A stretch of 64,000 bases of DNA from Azolla caroliniana (GCA_043228905.1 JBHGNT010000009.1:15686001-15750000); one strand, 5' to 3'; numbered from the stretch's first letter, positions 24,310-37,023 are shown. Program-made: numbers and translations. Notes: generated by a model not told the origin, from the letters alone.

Positions 24310-25265
24310 CAAAATTTGTGAAGTAAATGGCATTTGCGAAGTTCAATTACAATCAATACAATTATTAATGGTTTTTTGCTAATCAATGAAGCACATGTTC
24401 ACCATAAGGTATCTTGTTGTGCAACATACATCTTTGCAGTATCGATATGAATCTTTTTCTCGTGTAAAAACATAGATTTCAGTATAATTTGAGTTCATAT
24501 TTAAAAAACCTCTTTTATTTGAAAAACAAGAAGATTTTTAAACATGAACTCGATATGTTGTATCGAGTTGATGTAAAAAATAGAGTTTTGATCATAATTC
24601 CATACAATGTATTGAATTCATGATCAAAGTTTCTTTTACCGAATTTAAAAAAATTAATAATAATAAGTTGAGCTTGAGCTCATATAAAAACCAGATCTTT
24701 CATCACAATTCAATACAATGCATCGAGTTCATGTTTAAAGTAATTTTTTCAAATTTGTTTTCAATTGTTTTTTATTTTTTTCAATTTGTTTTGATTTTTT
24801 TCAAATTTTTTTATTAGAAAAAAATAATTTTAAACATGAATTCGATACATTGTATCAACTTGTGATAAAAACTCTAGTTTTTTCATCATTTATTAAAGCT
24901 CAAAAAATAATTTTAAAAAAACACAAAAAACCAAAATAAATAGAAAAGAAAAACAATTTTTTTAAAAGAACCCCCAAAAAAAGCTTTAAACATGAACTCG
25001 ATACAACATATCAAGTTCATGTTTAAAAGACTTCTTGTTTTTCAAATAAAAGAGGTTTTTTAAACATGAACTTGAATCATACTAAAATATTTGTTTTTAG
25101 AAGAGAAAAAGATGCATATCGATAGTGCAAAGAAGCATGTTCCATAACAAGATACATTATGGTGAACATGTGCATCATTGATTAACAAAAAACCATTAAT
25201 AATTGTGTTGATGGTACTTGAACCTTACAAATGTCATTTACATGGTCTATAAAGTATTCTCGTGG
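24310..25265. mobile_element. Large inverted repeat (foldback-like) element with internal palindromes
   Basis: The left arm (about 24,310-24,760) reads as the reverse complement of the right arm (about 24,800-25,265). Matching words include 'acaattattaatggtttttt' (24,357 on) against the complement of 25,188-25,207, 'cacatgttcaccata' at 24,391, and 'ctcttttatttgaaaaacaa' (24,510 on) against the complement of about 25,034-25,053. Within the arms the motif GAACTCGATA...TATCGAGTTC recurs as small hairpins at about 24,546, 24,592, 24,706, 24,836 and 24,990. No coding capacity. It sits between the truncated 5' LTR and the gag of copia F. Confidence 0.82.
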
Positions 25266-25339
25266 TTCTCAATCACCACTTCAATCATTTAATGTTGATC
25301 TTCATAGTTTGGTTCATCTTTTGACACAATACCAAGCAG

Positions 25340-28300
25340 GTTTCAATGATGGCAGAAGAATGGCGATCTTTGGACGAAATAGCCAAATCGACTATTCAGA
25401 TGCATCTGGCTGAAAATGTCTACTTTAGTATGGCGAAGTAGTTAGAGCCTGATACCTCCCATATTAACACCTTTAGTCGGGTGTTAACCGAACTCTCCTC
25501 TCAAGGGCTAAATTTTGGAGAAGAAATAAAAGCGCTTGCACTTCTATCGAGCCTGCTAGCAAGTTGGGAGGTATTCTGCACGACAGTCTCGAACAGCTCG
25601 TTGAAGCTAACGCTAGACAAGACTATTGGAACAATACTGTCGGATGATATCCAATGATGATCAATGGGGCACTCCATTGATGATTGTGTAGAATTCCACT
25701 TCTTGGGAGAATCGACTTAAAGAGCAAGCCATAGCCAAAGCCGGCCGAAAAGGAGGGAAGATAGACAACGATCAAAATCACAATTTGGTAGTTCGAACGC
25801 CTTCTACACACATTGCAGAAAGGTCGGCCACAATATTATTGATTGTTGGTATATCAAACGAGGGAATGGAAAGAAAGTTGATCGAAGTCCAAGATCATCA
25901 AAATTGTCTCATTCCCAAATCAACAATCAAGTTAATGTTGCCGAATCCTGGTTGGAAGAGATCCTCTCCCTAGAAGTCTCGTCAATCAGCAAGATACTTT
26001 ATAGAGCACAAGATTCCGGCACCATATTCCATATGACCCACAACATTCAATGGTTTTCGGATTATTCGGCCAAAGCCGGAGGCACAATCCGGCTCGGCAA
26101 TGGGTAGGAATGCAAAATTACAGGGATTATAGAGGTCCCAATTCAACTGTCAAATGACAATATAATCATCCTACACCGTGTTCGGCATGTACTCGAGGTT
26201 AAGAGGAGTTTGGTCGCCATCGACATGTTAGCTGAAGCCGAGTACAGGACAACACTTTGCGAGTTGTCATGGCTGATTACCAAAGGAAATCTCTGAATCG
26301 GTCATGGCAGCAAGTACAATAACTTGTACATGCTAAACATGTTCAATTCGAGGGCACAACCAATGTAATTTAATTTTTGTATGCAACACTATGGCATGGG
26401 CAACTCGGTCATTTGTCACAAGAAGAACTAGAATGGCTAATGGCAATCAACGACATTCCAAAGCTCCAAGCGAAGATGAACTTCTGTGAGAATTGTCGTT
26501 ACGGGAAATAGACCCGAAGTCCGCACTCTCTCCATTACAAGACAGTACGACCACCCCTAGAACTTGTCCACACCGATATATGTGGGTTGATGCCTGAAAG
26601 CTCACTAGGAGGCTCCCCATACTTCATCACGTTCGTTGATGATTGCACTTGGTGTTAACTCTTAGGGCCGGACAATGGCCTAACACAGGGTGTCTACGGA
26701 AGACACTTCACCAAAGGGGTGTTACGCCAAGAGGATTAGGCTCAATGATTAATCCGACTTAATTAGGTTACTTAGCAAGATTGTCCTTAATAATCACACG
26801 CGTAAGATATAACAATGAATGCAGAACGACAATTAACACAGAGAGATAAAAACACTAAGCTTCATTAATTATCCGCTGCTCATTACATTGTATCCGGGCC
26901 TTTAAATAGGTTTCCGGTTTGTAGTACAAAACGGTGCCATCCGCACCTGTTCGGGATCGGTCCGGATCCGGAACAGCATACCGATTCCGGTCCGTCCGTC
27001 CACACTAATAGCTTACTTACAACCATTCCTTAATAATTAAATAACTCCTTCGTTTCACACTCTGGACTACTTTGCCGGCCGGTAACACTTGGAAGGTTTG
27101 GGCTTACTCGATTAAGTCCAAAGATGAAGTGCTAGAAGTCTTCTATGGGTGGATAGTCGAAGTCAAAAATAGATCTGGCCACAAGATGAAAACATTGAAG
27201 TCATACAACGAGGGAGAATACACCTCTAGAGCCTTCGAAAAGTACCCATCCGGAAAGGGGATCTGACATCAAAAAGTAGTTCCTTACACTCCAATGCAGA
27301 ATGACATAGCGTAATGGATGAACCAGACCATTCAAGAGAGGGTGATGACAATGCTCCAACAATCTGGACTAAAGTTGGAGTTCTAGGCCGAAGCATTGCA
27401 GATGGTTGTGTATTTGATCAATCTATCGCCATCAAGAGTAATCCGGCTCCAAGTGCCATAGGCATTATGGTCGGGAAAATAGCCGACCTACGATCAGCTT
27501 CGTATATTCGTATGTGAAGCCTATGAATTTATCCCATGGGAGAAAAGGACCAAGTTGGCGCCCCATTTAACAAACTGTATCTTTCTCGGTTATGGAACCA
27601 ATGGGGAATTTAGATACATGCTATGGGATCCGGAGAACCAAAAACTAATCCAGAGTAGCAATGTAGACTTCAATGAAGACTCAAATTTTTCCGGCCAAAC
27701 CCAACCGAAAATCGACAAAAAGGTCATTTTCAATCTTTCTGGGAAAGAATTGGAAGTAGACATGTTGATCGTTGAATCCAAATCAGTCATTTGGCAAACT
27801 GATGAAACTAACTCAGCCAACAACCCACCTATTGAATCTGAATCGATAGGATGTCTGAAAGTTGGCTCTGAATCGGCTAGACGATTGACTAGAGCCCAAT
27901 TGGCTAAAGTGTCCAACGGCCGATCCGAACCACCCAATGCACCAATAACACGGTCAATCACTCTCAAGGAAGAGGTGGATCCAACACCAACGCAAGACAA
28001 ATGCCATCACAGATCACCCCCCGATCTCCTTGCAACAAAGGTTCAGTGAATGTTGATCAAACACCAAACCCGATCGAAGAATCCAAACAAACAAAAGCAA
28101 CACCTAGAAGATCCTGACGAGTTCGAAGAGACCTAGACTACATCAACTATATGGATGTAGGCGAATCATGCTCCGACAAGGAAGCTATAGCTGTGCCGGA
28201 TGCCGACACATGGCTACAAGCCATGAGATCCGAAATTAATTGAATTTGAGAAAATGATACATGGGAGCTAGTCAAGCTGCCAGTCGGAAGAAAGTCATTG

Positions 28301-29860
28301 CCTTGCAAATGGGTCTACAGATACAAATATGTATTTGGTTTAGACAGGACCAAATACAAAGCTCGGCTCGTTGCGAAGGAATTCAAACAAGAACACGGTG
28401 TCGACTACGATGAGATCTTCTCTCTAGTAGTCAAGATGACGACCCTCTAGCTCATTCTCGGAGTCGTAGCAATTGAAGACCTTGAGCTTGAGCAACTAGA
28501 CATAAAGACAACGTTCCTTCACAGAGATCTGGAAGAGGACATATACATGTCCCAACAGGCATGCTTTACGGCGATGGTGGAGGAAGGTCACCTCGTATAT
28601 CGGCTAAAGAAGATCCAAGAATGTGTTATCAGAAATTTGATACCTACATCCGACAGCTTGGATACAACTGGTCGAACTCCGACCCATGTATGTACATCTA
28701 GCAATTGGTCGATGAGTTCCGAATCTACCTTATCCTGTATGTCGACGACATGCTTATCGTTGGCAACGATAAACTAAGATCAGAAAGCTGAAGCAAAGGC
28801 TTCATGAAAAATTCTCAATGAAGGAACTTAGAGAATCCCGATATATACTAGGCATACGGATAGAGCAAAATCGGATGAAGAAGATCCTCCAGCACTCCCA
28901 ATCCGACTACATATGAAAGGTGCTAAAGTGCTTCAACATAGAGAATGCGAAGCCGGCACCGACACCGCTTCCAATGTCGCTCCAACTATTGGACATGGAT
29001 TCTCCTTCCATGGAGGAAGAGAGATTGATCATGAGCTGAATTCCCTACGCATCGGCCATAAGAAGTCTCATGTATGCAATGGTGGTGACCTAACCTAACC
29101 TTATGCCGTAGGAGTTACCAACCACTACATGTCAAAACCTGGACGAAAGCATAGGGAAGTTGTGAAGAATATATTCTGTTACCTGTGCGGCATCGAAGAT
29201 TTACAATTGACATTCGGATCGGCTTGTCGAAGTCAAAGTTTTACAGATTCCGATTGTGCCGGCAACCTTGACAATCATAAATCCACGTCAGGATATGTCT
29301 TCACCTAAGGAGGCAACACCATCTCACGGAGATTGAAGCTTCAGCATTGCATGACACTCTCGACAACATAGGCCAAGTATATAGCCGCATAAGAAGCAAC
29401 CAAGGAAGCCATTGGGATGCATTGATTGTCGGTCAAGTTTTCAGTTGATAGCCAAACTGACCATTTGGCATCGATCCTACATTGCGACTCATAGAGTGCA
29501 ATACACCTCATCCAGAATCCGGTGTACCATGCAAAAACAAAGCATACTAAGATGAGGAACCACCATATTCGGGAGCTTGTCACTGACAAGAAGTTCAACG
29601 TTCAGAAAGTGGATACCGAGGTGAACATCGTCGATAGCCTCGCAAAGCCACTCCCAGATCAATGCTTCGACACACTAAGAAGACAAATGGGACTACAACA
29701 AGAGAGCAAGCGAAATGGAGCCAAACATGAAGAAGCGAAAGGAAAGTTGGAAATCGGTACGACTATACGAGTTGGAACGGCAAAGTCCAAAGGGTCAAAC
29801 AGTCGAAAGGATGTAAGTGTAGCTCAGTACAAGGAACCGAAAGGACGGAGGATGATCTAA
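25340..29860 (+). mobile_element. Copia F internal region, decayed
   Basis: Plus-strand copia. Gag ('NTFSRVLTELSSQGLNF', 25.46 kb), a zinc-knuckle remnant 'HCRKVGHNIIDCW', and a region equivalent to the protease with SGTIFHMT (25.99-26.04 kb). Integrase is split by a solo LTR (26653-27087) and resumes as 'TWKVWAYSIKSKDEV'. Next is the variable region (27555-28049), then RT with '[11 protein letters not shown]' and 'LYVDDMLIVGND' near 28.74 kb. RNase H ('DSDCAGNLDNHKSTSGYVF') ends with 'EVNIVDSLAKPLPDQ' near 29.66 kb. Stops and frameshifts are scattered. It is bounded by LTRs at 23.59 (truncated) and 30.12 kb. Confidence 0.87.
26653..27087. mobile_element. Solo LTR with perfect 5-bp target duplication
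   Basis: A 435-bp sequence starting TGTTAACTC and ending GGTAACA, flanked by CTTGG at 26648-26652 and 27088-27092. It splits the copia F integrase between 'FVDDCTW' and 'TWKVWAY'; removing one CTTGG restores the frame. A 'tatttaaagg' on the minus strand suggests the LTR lies in minus orientation. Confidence 0.85.
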
Positions 29861-30108
29861 GGATGAACAAAACAGGAAGTCGATCGTCGATCCAACAAAG
29901 AGCACAGGGACCAACGTACGTGAAGAACTGAATTGGACACTAGTCAATTCAGACAACTAGCCGAGTCGACTAAACCAACTATACCTCTACCGATTCGGCT
30001 ACTAGCCGATCAGCTTGTAACATACATACTGTAGATTAAGTTTAAATTGTAATTTGAGCTTACGGGGGAGATAACACCATATCATTGTATGCAAACATAA
30101 TAGTGCTT

Positions 30109-30121
30109 TTACGGGGGATTT
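30109..30121 (+). other. Polypurine tract of copia F
   Basis: 'tttacgggggatt' immediately precedes the 3' LTR, the position expected for the plus-strand primer. A related 'ttacgggggagata' lies 50 bases upstream. Confidence 0.65.
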
Positions 30122-30278
30122 TGTTGGGCTCAAAGTTCGACTCTACCCATTTCTGTCCCAGTGTGAACATGTCCTCACAGTTAGGGCTAAGTTACCCTAA
30201 CTATATATGTGAGAGATTATGTATTGTAATATAGTTAGGTGATAATGAAAAGTTTTGTCTCTTGATCAAACTCAATAA

Positions 30279-30312
<34 letters not shown>

Positions 30313-30447
30313 TTGTGCATACCTTCTTCACAGGAATAGTGAATCTGGACCTCCATCCGATTAGTTGTTTGTTTGCTAACTCCACACAAAGAATCCTCAT
30401 ACACTTCCGCATCCGTCGGCCGTCATCTCATCTATCATCGGTCAACA
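30122..30447 (+). repeat. 3' LTR of copia F
   Basis: TGTTGGGCTC...GGTCAACA, 326 bp, with a (CT)n tract at about 30280-30312 and a final third matching 23591-23698. Downstream flank CAAAT cannot be compared because the 5' LTR has lost its beginning. Confidence 0.8.
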
Positions 30448-30844
30448 CAAATACACACAATGTCAACAGATGGAAAGGAAAATCTCAAGTCTAAGTTCAA
30501 TCATATGGTAAGGCTTGGCTTGATAACTATGAAATTTTTGTTTTGGAGTCACATGGGCAAAGATCATGGCCTTTACAACAATGCACACCGAGTTTCATAT
30601 TGTGGGGTAATGCCAAATATACCTCAACTATATTTGGTGATTAGTAGTTGCAATGCCTATTCTTCTAGTCCCCAATTTGGACTTACTAAAAGAGAAAAAA
30701 GATATTTAGGGTTTCTTTTTGCTCAAGAGAGTGGTGCAAGAGAGAGATAGAGAGAGAAAAAGGAGGTACGCAAAGAGGGAGGGGATTGTTTATGAGATTC
30801 ATGGAAAGCAACTACATAGAAGAAAGGCGCACGAGAGTAGCAAT
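30448..30844. other. Spacer, nothing recognised
   Basis: No supported gene; a short open frame at 30373-30750 starts inside the LTR and has no recognisable feature. Confidence 0.4.
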
Positions 30845-31195
30845 CGACAATGGTTCGGTTCAGTTTGAGAGTGTCCAAACCAAATTGTTTAAAATGTTTG
30901 AAACCCTAACCGAACCACAAAACTGTTAAAACCATGGCTTTGTGGTTTGGTTTTGGTTTTCAACTTAGGTCAAAATTCAAATTTTAAAATTTTAAAATTT
31001 TCATTATTTAAAAATTTAAAGTTTTTTCCTAAAATGTGAGAATTAGGCTTAAAAATGAAAAGGTTGTTTAAAACTGTTTACTTTTTTTTTAATTTAAAAA
31101 ATTAAAAACCATCAAACCATTAAATCGTTTCAACCATGGTTTTTAACTGTTAAAACCGAACCGAACCGTTTACCCCACAAACCGAACCAAACCGT

Positions 31196-32331
31196 TGTTG
31201 TGAAGATCCGTCACTACGTGCAGATCGCGAGGCGGAACCGCTGGGGTTCTGGACCAGAAGGAATCGAAGTTTGCACAAGCTTTAGCGAGAAAGTATTTAA
31301 GATAGATCGAAAGAGAGAGATTGAGATAGAATAGAACGCTTGATTTTAGATTGAGAGAGAGATTCAGATTGAACTCTTGACTTTAGAATTGAAGAACAAG
31401 ATTAATACATCAATTGGATAACGAATTTTCTTCTTAATATTAATTTTGATATCAAGTACAAAGCTTGCTTTGATAAGAATTTTACATTCCAAAATCCCCC
31501 TTTGATCTTTTTCATCCCCTCTTTTATAAATGCCCTCACGCATTTGAGGGTTCAAGACATGCATAAAATGCATGTTTGTCATTTGGCGCTCATGTATTAC
31601 ATGTGGTGCATGATAACCACGTCACTCATTTTAGCTCTCATGTATGAGAATTTACATATAAAGTTACAATGATAAAAATATTATTTTAAGAAAATGTTTT
31701 GGCTTAGTGGTAAGCCTATAGACTCTCAACTTGGAGGTGCAAGGTTCAAATCCACACTTGCACTCCTTGTGTATATATATATATATGTGTATACATTTAT
31801 TTATTTATTTATTTATATATCTATCCGGTCGCTGGTTGCCGGATGCCGGTCACCGTTCGGTCGCCGAATGCTGGATGCCGGTTACCGTTCAATCACCGGG
31901 TCTCGGTTCCGTTGTCGGTTCGGTTTTGGTTGAGCAAAACCTTTACAAGTAGCTAGGCCACACCCATTCATCCAATAGCTTAGTTGAAGTCACCTTGACC
32001 TCTCTATGCTCCACACATAGACACAAAGATAATAACTTTTGCTCTGCCTTATATATGGTGAGATCCTTATTTCCTGTCTATGTGGGATATCTCACAATTT
32101 TATTTTTCTCTTCTTCCTTCTTATACTTCACTCCCACATAACTTGTCACTTAGATGTCCGTTTTTTATGTGGTAAAGCACATTTGAAAGCTCTTGAAGAC
32201 CTCCATCTTTTTGTACTAAGATATTAAATATATTTAAATTAGTATCTTCACTATTATTGTTTTATATGAATCACACTCGATTTCGTATGTTTTATTTGAT
32301 TTTCACACCATTGCCGAAAATCTTCACGACA
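31196..32331 (+). mobile_element. Family B solo-LTR-like element, copy 3
   Basis: TGTTGTGAAGAT...ATCTTCACGACA: the ends are inverted repeats matching at 11 of 12 positions. Flanked by CCGT (31192-31195) and CCGT (32332-32335). It has 'gcggaaccgctggggttctg' near the 5' end and a TATA-like 'cttttataaatgcc' near 31,522. Near 32.08 kb it carries a palindrome 'tgtgggatatctcaca' shared with the 39.6-41.7 kb copy, and it ends 'caccattgccgaaaatcttcacgaca'. Confidence 0.78.
31700..31753 (+). other. tRNA-like A-box/B-box segment inside family B
   Basis: 'tggcttagtggtaagc' resembles a pol III A box, and 'GGTTCAAATCC' at 31743-31753 is a B box. Spacing is about 33 bases. A related segment lies inverted at 40161-40214 in copy 5. 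It is not a folded tRNA gene as far as I can see; a tRNA-derived SINE remnant is the simplest reading. Confidence 0.55.
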
Positions 32332-32425
32332 CCGTTAAAATAAACTTGAACCTAAACCGAACCGTTTACGACATTAAGCCACGGTTTCGCGGTTCAATTT
32401 GGTTCAAACCAAACCGTTGACGATT

Positions 32426-33882
32426 GTTAATCGAGAGCTCAAGCCACCATATTTCGAAGACTTTCCTCGATTATTTTCCCATTAAAATTCACCCTACATT
32501 AAAAGGGTTTTCTCATTCTAATTAAATGGGTCCTTAATCTAACATTTATGTGTAAAAAGTTTGTTAATTTTAGCCGTAACTAATCTCACTGTCTTACAAT
32601 GTTGTCCAACGTCTCCATAAGAGAGTGCTCAAACAAAATCAAATTCATGAATAGGCCTCCATTCCAGGAGTGCCCATTGAATACTTGAGAGCCCCTTGGA
32701 TGTTTGGACAACATTTCAAACGGTTTTTCATTTAATAGAGCTAGAGCTTTAACCTTCATACTCATATATAATTTTGTCCTTTTACTAGAGCTTAGGTATT
32801 GGGGTACGTTTGAGAAATGGCTTTATGTTTTCATGGTCTCCATGAATTACAACATTAGGTTCAAGGTTGCAAGGAAAATTGATTTGGTAGTTTTCCCAAC
32901 TAACCTCTGCGAGCACCTTGTTCCCGAAGGAGTAAACTTATCATCACTAAGTATTGCAACAACTTAGGGGTTTACTTTGCAATACGATACTTAGGATGGG
33001 AAGGGTTATTTATACAAACATATATTTTTGGAGAGAGAGAGAGAGAGAGGGTTTAGCTCAAAACTGAAAACTAAAGAAGAGACTTAAAAGAGCACCAAAT
33101 TGACCTTTATAGTCTATTCAATTATTTGGGCCTCTTGCATGCTACTATGGCCACACAAATTTGTCTCTTCCTTTATGTCTCTTGGCCTTTTTCCTTTGTT
33201 ATGGAGTTTTTCGTTGGTACCAATGCAAATGTTGTAAGAAAGACATGGAAAGTGAAGCATATGAAAAGTACTTAACACATGTGGGACGCCTCTCAATTGA
33301 TTGAAGTGGATACTCTAGCTATCCCATTTACACTCACATCATTACTAGATTGTTCGTAACTTTTATTATTATATTGTTCCTAACTTTTATGTGTACTTGC
33401 ATAGAAGCTTCTATCTAAACAAAGCCCATTCTTTTGAATAAAGTATTTGGTTATGCTTCATTTATAGTTGTGCCTACACTATTATTTGTAGTTTCATTCT
33501 AGAATTAACATGATTTTTCTTAAAACCTTGTCTTGGTGAGTCTTTTGTACTCTCTCTCTCCTCGTACACATATGCACACACATCTTATTTAATATATTCC
33601 ATATAGTTAGAGTCGCAACTATCCTTTGGTTTTGACAATATAGTTTTGAAACAACTAGGATATTAATCATAATAAATAAAATAGGAGTGACATGTACCAA
33701 ATGGAAGTGAGAAGGCATGTTGATAGTTGACTTATTCAATTTAGTGACAACCAAAGAAATGCCTTCCCTGATTATGATGAAAGAACCTTCATAACATTGA
33801 TGTGATAACTCATTCAGGCTCATAGACTAAGAATTGTTAGACCATTGACACGGGAACACAAAACAACTTGTGGACCACATAT
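32426..33882. other. AT-rich region, nothing supported
   Basis: No recognisable gene. A (GA)n tract lies at about 33,030-33,048. Confidence 0.4.
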
Positions 33883-34176
33883 TGTTAGGAAGATAACACC
33901 TATTGTAAACAATTAAGTATGTGATTCTGTGCAACAGAAATGAATTAGAGGTATTTGTGTGTGTGTGGGAAGAGGAGAGAGAGAGAGAGTCGACACAAGG
34001 TACACAGAAAACACAAAACTATATTTCACAAGAATGATTACCAACATCTTATAAAGGAGAGGAGTGCTTATATAGTCACCTTCTCTCGACACTCTCTTAC
34101 TAAACCTACCTCTCTGGAAAGGGGGGAAACCTTATCTACCTCATAACTATGTGTCATAGGAGCTACATCTATGACA
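33883..34176 (-). repeat. Possible solo LTR, minus strand
   Basis: The plus strand starts TGTTAGGAAG and ends ATCTATGACA. On the minus strand 'ggtgactatataagcactcc' provides a TATA box. Flanks catat and catta do not form a clean duplication, so this is a weak call. Confidence 0.35.
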
Positions 34177-34629
34177 CATTAGTTATTGGTACATGGTAAT
34201 GGTGTGTTCACACACTTGTATATTCCTAAAGGTATACGCTCACACACTAGGGGGAAGTTGGGTTTTATTCTCAACACTTACTTTGTGTCTAGTGATGTTT
34301 ACAAGAAAGAAACCAAATACATTGGATGGTCACATATAAGCACAAACTTCATAAAAATGATAAAGAAATATTTACTATTGTACGATGAGGGTGGACATTA
34401 TTCACAAAGTGGGGCATATCACTTTCATATGAAGAAAAGACAAAAAGGAAAAGAGTCTAGAGTTGTACGTAATTGATAACTTCAACAACCAATGTGGAAA
34501 GTTCATAGAATAGATCTTAACGTTAAATCAAGTCATGGCGGAAATTGACACTAATGATGCCCATATTAATGGCAATTGCGACATTTATTCATTGTAATGT
34601 CAACCAACTGAAAATGCAAGAAAACTCAT

Positions 34630-35830
34630 TTATAAAGGAATTACAAGAGACCCTAATATAAACTAAGAAAGTGTTAGACTCTATTATTTGATCTAACTAC
34701 TTATTAACAACAAATGACAATAGTTTCTATTTACAGTGTAGTGTCTTTGAGAATACAAATGTAAATGTTGTTATTAGCAAACATCGTCTAAACATAATGA
34801 ACATTGACTCGCTTATTTCTAAATGGAATAATAAAATTAGATCACGTAAGGAACATCAAAACAATTTTCATACTGCCAATTGCATTATTTACTACAAATC
34901 TTATGATGCTTTTACATTGGAAAACAATGTGTCTTAAGACGGCATGAATAATGTCAATAAGAAAATATGAAAAATCATTTCTTGAACTACATAAATAAAA
35001 TTCATTTAGCATGCATCATATCAAACTAAATCTAGGAATTATTTCTTCAATGAATCTATTAAACATATTCGTCAACTTGAAGTCTAAAGAGGTAAGATTG
35101 TAAACCTAATCAATCAACACTTCTTTAAACTACCATTGACATTCCCATGTCAGTGTTAACTATGTGCAAATTGCAGAACTACACAATCAAAACGGTTGAG
35201 TAGGAGAAAATAGGTAAGACACTAACGACATATAGTTCTAAATTTTCCCTCTTTCAAGATTGATCTATCTAGGGTTAATGATGCAAATCCCTCTATATAT
35301 GAAATGTTATATAAATCGATTAGTGAGAATCTTGGGCAACAACTCATGATTGTTGGGATAACTGGTCCCTCCGGATGGGATGAGCTTGGAAAGTCGGATC
35401 GGCCGAGAGTCGACTGGTTGAGAGCCGAATCGGATGAAGGTCATAGTTGATTAGAGTCTATATTTGTAAATAACCCATATTGTGTATGAGTATAAATACA
35501 CCTAGGGAAAACATTATGTGTGTGTGAACGTACAAAGATCAGAGTGGCGCAACAGAAGGTAATCGGCTATGGCCTTCATCCTATTCGGCTATCAGCTGGT
35601 CAACTCCCGACTGATTCAACTTTCCAAGCTCATCCCATCCGAAGGGACCAATTATCCCAACAATGATGACCTTGGAGCAAGATATAAATGAAGACGAGGT
35701 GGAGTGTGTTCTTTTAGATATTTCTAACGACAAAAGCCCATGTTGGGATGAAATACAAATAAGTCTTTTAGCGCTTACCAATGAAATGTCTTCTTAACCT
35801 TCATGATACATTGAATGTGCAAATAGTTGT
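34630..35830 (+). pseudogene. Decayed reverse-transcriptase-like fragment, interrupted
   Basis: The clearest part is at 35,665-35,795, where one frame reads 'EDEVECVLLDISNDKSP', which fits the start of a LINE reverse transcriptase (pattern E-x-E-[IV] ... D-K-[SA]-P-G). A low-complexity coding-like stretch with stops (for example 'NYFFNESIKHIRQLEV') runs from about 34.63 kb. The solo LTR at 35351-35662 splits it. Family and limits are uncertain. Confidence 0.45.
35351..35662 (+). mobile_element. Solo LTR with unusually long inverted termini
   Basis: Flanked by ATGAT at 35346-35350 and 35663-35667. It starts TGTTGGGATAACTGGTCCC and ends GGGACCAATTATCCCAACA. The terminal inverted repeat runs about 46 bases with few mismatches (TTGGAAAGT at the inner edge on both sides). 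A TATA-like 'gagtataaatacacc' at 35,488 supports an LTR, while long TIRs would also fit a MITE. Confidence 0.75.
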
Positions 35831-36572
35831 GGATTGAAACGAGAAAAGAAAGTGTACTAATTGACCTAGATTGAGAACAGTTATGATCATGTACATCTGT
35901 CATTTGTTGCCCAACTTATGTTTCATATGCATTTTGGTGCAAGGATGTCTCACTTGTTAAGTACCTGCCTTATGAAACACGACCAACAAAGATATAAATA
36001 TTCCTATCAACAATCCAACCATGGGGGCAAGAGAGGAGGTAAGAGAAAAGGTTTAATTAGAGCTAGATCCTTGTGGCCACCACAATGCGGAAGGGGACAA
36101 TACTTTTGTAAATAATTTTAAAGTTCACTTTTCTACCTTTTTTGTTCTCTCAATCATTTGTTGGGGGTGGGACCTTTCTATACTCTCTTGATTGTGAGAT
36201 GAGTAGAGTGGTTGCAAGTCACTCTCGAGCCACTAGGCTCGTATAGTTGGACCTAACAAACTCACACTCACCCTTACAAGGCTATCTTCACTAAGAAAAA
36301 CAAATAAGAACATCCTATATGTCATGGACATGACAACAGTCATGTCATGATTCAAACTCTTGACCTATTGTATTTAATCGATATGTTTTAACCAATGCAT
36401 CCAATACATAATCATGTTACCTTATTAGATTATTGTAGATTATCTATTCTACATGTAGGATTTTAGAAGCTTCCAGAAAGATCCAGAAGTTAGAACATTC
36501 TAGAAGCTTGTGCATGAAAATGGGTCTTTGCATGGGGCTACATTTAGAGCCCATAAACATGTATAAATACAG
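35831..36572. other. Spacer with possible LTR remnant
   Basis: No gene seen. Just before the truncated family A LTR, 'aacatgtataaatacag' (about 36,558) and the repeated 'agaagct', 'agaag' and 'tctagaagc' words suggest part of another, unidentified LTR. Confidence 0.35.
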
Positions 36573-36966
36573 GCCGAGAGTCGGATCAAATGAAGACTGA
36601 TCGGTTAGGACTGGATCGGATCGGTGAGCCGGATTGGAGAACCGGATATGCGAGGAGCCTGTAGGCCGGTAGAGGCCTATACTCCTAGCTTAGAAGTTAG
36701 TTATATTTCTAGGAGTTAGTGTCAATAGTTCATTTATGAGCATTGACGTACTTGTCAGTTCTTCTGACCGTCCTTTATGGACTTGTATAAAAGTGCTCAC
36801 TGAGCACATTTGTATGTATAGAGAACATTTTATTTTTGAATAAAGTTTTCTAGTCTTCTACTCTCTCTCTATCTCTCTCGTGTACTGTCCCTTCTTCCAT
36901 TTGCTTCTCTGTGTTTTGTGTTGCTATCTGGCTGAGCCGATTGAGTTCTGCAAATTAATCTTTTCA
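36573..36966 (+). repeat. Family A copia LTR, copy 2 (5' truncated)
   Basis: Shares 'tttatgagcattgacgta' and 'cttgtataaaagtgctcact' with the other family A LTRs and ends TTTTCA directly before the primer site TGGTATTAGAGC at 36967. The first bases (TGTTGAG...) are missing. Confidence 0.8.
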
Positions 36967-37023
36967 TGGTATTAGAGCTCGAGGGTTGAGAATCCCCTGC
37001 TACCGACAAGTATAAACAAGAAG

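Larger units (their letters stand above)
30845..32425. mobile_element. Possible small inverted-repeat element rich in 'aaccgaacc', split by a family B LTR
   Basis: The left end 'caatcgacaatggttcggtt' (about 30,842) and the reverse complement of the right end 'caatcgtcaacggtttggtt' (about 32,425) agree at 16 of 20 positions. Between them lie many 'aaccgaacc' and 'ggtttggttt' words in both orientations. Without the family B insert it would be about 450 bp, a MITE-like size. No clear target duplication was found, so the call is tentative. Confidence 0.4.

Noticed and set aside
23697-25340. Foldback as 5' LTR or leader of copia F
   Set aside because: The arms match each other, not the F LTR at 30.1 kb; the F LTR match ends at 23698.
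31700-31760. Functional tRNA gene
   Set aside because: Only A- and B-box-like words are present; I could not form an acceptor stem or find an anticodon arm.
33883-34176. Confident solo LTR call
   Set aside because: Ends are plausible, but flanks (catat, catta) do not duplicate; kept only as a low-confidence feature.
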